A stretch of 32,056 nucleotides of DNA. It comes from Rickettsiaceae bacterium (lineage in GTDB: Bacteria; Pseudomonadota; Alphaproteobacteria; Rickettsiales; Rickettsiaceae). Location of the stretch: the NCBI GenBank assembly GCA_029251475.1, contig JAQXDF010000016.1:1-32056 (forward strand), read 5' to 3'. The first letter of the stretch is position 1. Each line of letters starts with the position of its first letter. The notes beneath the pieces were generated by a model. The model was given only the letters and a program-made list of their open reading frames with translations. It did not search any database and was not told the origin of the DNA. Below, one piece after another: positions 29,116 to 32,056 of the stretch. The translations under genes were made by a program, and so were the position numbers.

Positions 29116-29886
29116 ATGAAAAAAACAATAATTATTACAGGCGCATCAAGCGGTCTTGGTGCTGCATTAGCTATTAAATACTCAGAATCTAAGAATAATT
29201 TATTCCTTTTTGGCAGGTCCAGCGAGAGATTACAAAAAATATCTGATCTCTGCAAAAATAATGGCTCAAGCGTGACAACCTTAATTGTAGATATTACAGA
29301 CGCTAATTTGATGCAAAAATCTTTAAAGAAAATCACTAAAACCCACTCTGTTGATATTGTAATCGCCTGCGCTGGAGTTTCTGCTGGCACATTAAGTGGC
29401 CCAGAAACGCCAAACCAAGTTAATAAAATTTTTACCACAAACTTAAATGGCGTTCTAAATACAGTAATGCCGTTAATACCTCACATGATTCAAAAACAAT
29501 CTGGTAATATTGCGATTATTAGCTCTATGGCTGGATTACTAGGCCTATCTAGCGCTCCATCATACTCTGCAAGCAAAGGCGGTGTTCGTATGTTTTCTGA
29601 CGCACTTAATGGGTATTTAAAAAAATATAATGTTCATGTTTCTACGGTGATACCAGGTTATATCAAAACTCCTATGACTGAAGTGAATAATTTTCCAATG
29701 CCCTTACAAATAAGCGCAGAGCAAGCTGCTGATAAAATAATTCATGGCATAGGTAAAAATAAAGGCGTAATAGCATTCCCCATAATTATTTACTTTATCT
29801 TAAAAATACTAGGACTGCTGCCTAGCGCAATAATGTCCTATATAAACTCAAAATTGCCAGGAAAACCAGCCTTTGAAGAAAAATAG
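29116..29886 (+). CDS. SDR-family oxidoreductase
   Basis: IIITGASSGLGAALAIKYS (TGxxxGxG), ACAGVSAG, SSMAGLLGLSSAPSYSASKGG (YxxxK). Confidence 0.93.
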   Translation: MKKTIIITGASSGLGAALAIKYSESKNNLFLFGRSSERLQKISDLCKNNGSSVTTLIVDITDANLMQKSLKKITKTHSVDIVIACAGVSAGTLSGPETPNQVNKIFTTNLNGVLNTVMPLIPHMIQKQSGNIAIISSMAGLLGLSSAPSYSASKGGVRMFSDALNGYLKKYNVHVSTVIPGYIKTPMTEVNNFPMPLQISAEQAADKIIHGIGKNKGVIAFPIIIYFILKILGLLPSAIMSYINSKLPGKPAFEEK

Positions 29887-29973
29887 TCAATTTAATGTCA
29901 TTATTATTTACAGCCATGAATAATACACTAATATGGACATACACAAACACATAACTTAAAAGCATTTAGAACT

Positions 29974-30555
29974 ATGAGAAAAATTTTATTATCTACTTTA
30001 GCTACCGCTCTATTATCAGCAACTGCTGCACATGCAAGCAATAGTGACTACTATGTAAAAGCTCTGCTTGGTTACAACCAATTAAACAAGACCAATAATG
30101 CCAGCGCAAAAAAATCAGCATCTTATGGAATTGGAGCTGGATATTATGCAATGGATAATTTAAGAACAGATTTTACTTTTGAGCGTTTAATAAATAATAG
30201 CTTTAAAGATGGAACTAAAAAAATCAAAGGGGATGCTAATACATTTTTATTGAATGGCTTTGTCGATATATTTGACATAAGTCTCTTTAATGTTTTTATT
30301 GGAGCTGGTATTGGCCTTGGCCAAGTAAAAGCGGAAATTTCAGGAGATACTAATGCAGCAAATAATGGTTACGCTAAATCAAAATATAATACTGCTTACG
30401 CAACATATATAGGTACTTCTATTGAATTTTTTCCAAAACTAAATGCGGAACTAATTTACAGCTATAAAATAATTGGTAAGTCAAAAGAAGTTAACAATAA
30501 ATCGGTAAAACTTTCTGGTCATAATGTCTCAGTTGGCCTTAGACTTGACATCTAA
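29974..30555 (+). CDS. Outer-membrane beta-barrel protein (paralog of 13953-14531)
   Basis: Signal MRKILLSTLATALLSATAAHA; same domain layout and C-terminal GHNVSVGLRLDI. Confidence 0.8.
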   Translation: MRKILLSTLATALLSATAAHASNSDYYVKALLGYNQLNKTNNASAKKSASYGIGAGYYAMDNLRTDFTFERLINNSFKDGTKKIKGDANTFLLNGFVDIFDISLFNVFIGAGIGLGQVKAEISGDTNAANNGYAKSKYNTAYATYIGTSIEFFPKLNAELIYSYKIIGKSKEVNNKSVKLSGHNVSVGLRLDI

Positions 30556-30562
30556 TTAAACA

Positions 30563-30605
30563 TTTATGTGCAATACATCACTAAGCATGGTCTATTGCAC
30601 ATAAA
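30563..30605. repeat. Perfect 13-bp inverted repeat (long hairpin) downstream of the beta-barrel gene
   Basis: TTTATGTGCAATA (30563-30575) / TATTGCACATAAA (30593-30605), 17-nt loop, no T tract. Confidence 0.7.
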
Positions 30606-30756
30606 GCGTTGTACCATCACCTAATCCGACCATTTTGTTACAAAAAAATAAATTTCATACTAAGTATTGGCATTTTTTACATTATGCTTTTACCTGAGGC
30701 AATAATTATACTATTTTCACTCCATTCTAAATTATTAAACTATTATTTGCTTTCAC

Positions 30757-31974
30757 ATGATATTTCATAGACTAGTTATAACTATTTTCTTTCTTATTCA
30801 ACCAATGTTCGTTTCCGCAGCTGACATTCAGAGTAATGCAGAAACCCAGTGCAAAGAAACTGTTGCAAAAGATCGCTTATTAAGCGGATGGTATTCGTGG
30901 AATCCCTATCAATTTAACAAGGTAGTTGCAGGGACAGATTATCTTACTGGATTGGATATAACCGTTGTTAAAAAGCTAGCAGATAAACTCGGAGTAACCG
31001 TAGAATATGCCTTAACCGGATGGGGGAAACATCAAAAAGACCTAAACGAGGGGGAGCGAGACATGGCTGTTGGGGCCACCTACACCCAAGAAAGAGCTGA
31101 ATATGTTTATTTTTCAACTCCCTATAGATTTGAAGAAAACTCATTATTTACTTTGGTTAATAGCAGCAAAAATCTTGATTTCTCATCTATTTCTGATCTT
31201 TTATCTCAAATACGCAGCACAAATTATAAATTGGGCGTTACTAAAGAGTTTATTTATGCAGACTCTCAAATAAACCTGTTTATCAGCGATCAAACAAATC
31301 AAGACATTATAAAAGAATATAGTGATGACGTTGAAGCGTTAGGAGGGTTGCTAAAAGGTGAAATTGATGGTTTTATAACTGATCGCGTTGTTGGGTCTTC
31401 AGCTATTTTAAATCATAAAGCTACTGCCTTAGTTAAGGAAGTGCAGCTATATATAAAAAGCCCAATTCACTTTATCTTCAGTAAAAAAACCGTTCCTCTT
31501 GATTTAGTAGATAAATTTAATCAAGGAATTAAAGAATTCATCAAGAGTACCGAATATAATGATATTATTAAAGCTTATCTTTACCCAGTAATCTTAGTAC
31601 AAACCGTTAACTCACAATGGTTTTACATCTTAGGAATCATCGGGTGTTTTTCCTTCGCCGTATCAGCAGTTGCAATTGTAGCGAGAGAAAATGGCACTTT
31701 ATTTGTTACTTGTTTAATGGCTATAATTCCATCTATTGGAATTGGCATAGTGCGTGACATTTTGATAAATAGAGATGAAATTGGATTATTTCTAACCCCT
31801 TCTTATATATATTATAGTATATTGGTGGTTTTCATCGGCTTTGCATTTATACGCCTTCTAGAATGTTATAACAAAAATTTCTATGAAGATGAAGTAATGA
31901 TCAAGTTTTGGGATAGTGTTTTAGTAATTGGAGACGCACGGCGTTGTTGCATGGCGGTTGAAAAAGGTAGGTAG
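30757..31974 (+). CDS. Periplasmic solute-binding (SBP_bac_3-like) domain fused to TRIC/UPF0126-like membrane domain; 3' end apparently truncated
   Basis: Signal peptide; LSGWYSWNPYQF...LTGLDITVVKKLADKLGVTVEYAL...RDMAVGATYTQERAEYVYFSTPY (SBP_bac_3); then WFYILGIIGCFSFAVSAVAIVARENGTLFVTCLMAIIPSIGIGIVRDILINRDEIGLFLTPSYIYY (TRIC first repeat, RDIL motif). Confidence 0.65.
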   Translation: MIFHRLVITIFFLIQPMFVSAADIQSNAETQCKETVAKDRLLSGWYSWNPYQFNKVVAGTDYLTGLDITVVKKLADKLGVTVEYALTGWGKHQKDLNEGERDMAVGATYTQERAEYVYFSTPYRFEENSLFTLVNSSKNLDFSSISDLLSQIRSTNYKLGVTKEFIYADSQINLFISDQTNQDIIKEYSDDVEALGGLLKGEIDGFITDRVVGSSAILNHKATALVKEVQLYIKSPIHFIFSKKTVPLDLVDKFNQGIKEFIKSTEYNDIIKAYLYPVILVQTVNSQWFYILGIIGCFSFAVSAVAIVARENGTLFVTCLMAIIPSIGIGIVRDILINRDEIGLFLTPSYIYYSILVVFIGFAFIRLLECYNKNFYEDEVMIKFWDSVLVIGDARRCCMAVEKGR

Positions 31975-32056
31975 TTGCGCTATTAAAGTACGTATGAAAA
32001 AATACAGAAAAGAGCGCAACTGGTCGCAATATAACCAGAACTTAAAGAAAATAGCA
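31940..32056 (+). mobile_element. Probable 5' end of an IS element (IS5-like), continues off the right edge
   Basis: CGGCGTTGTTGCATGG resembles IS5-family terminal repeats; partial ORF from 31994, MKKYRKERNWSQYNQNLKKIA, resembles IS5-type transposase N-termini. The left boundary is a guess. Confidence 0.5.

Overview
AT-rich alphaproteobacterial chromosome segment, most consistent with a Rickettsiales-type, host-associated organism. The left edge is the 5' part of a 23S rRNA gene (minus strand). No 16S gene or tRNA-Ile/Ala spacer lies upstream of it; def and fmt are nearby instead. Housekeeping content: def-fmt, lpxD-fabZ-lpxA-lpxI, tRNA-Thr(GGT), anmK, pal, hemW, nuoA-F and gmk. Accessory or host-interface content: a rimK / aspartoacylase-like / retropepsin-like trio next to crcB, a lipobox-bearing sulfotransferase-like protein, a membrane-anchored glycosyltransferase, two paralogous small outer-membrane beta-barrels, a BioY/VUT-like/DUF1284 cluster and MFS and SDR genes. 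Best leads: (1) the nuo operon is split between nuoC and nuoD by a P-loop kinase-like gene and a stand-alone GIY-YIG nuclease gene. Three copies of a 30-nt hairpin lie among and around them; two copies have unrelated inner stems that still pair, and one 56-bp repeat supplies the start codon of the GIY-YIG gene. This resembles a REP-like element with a nuclease partner. (2) A solute-binding (SBP_bac_3) domain is fused to a TRIC-channel-like membrane domain and appears truncated by an IS at the right edge. (3) A perfect 27-bp in-frame tandem duplication lies in a conserved motif of a BaiN/HI0933-like flavoprotein. (4) A HELTH metallopeptidase reads as a pseudogene with two single-base frameshifts. 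All family assignments come from motif recognition; no searches were run.
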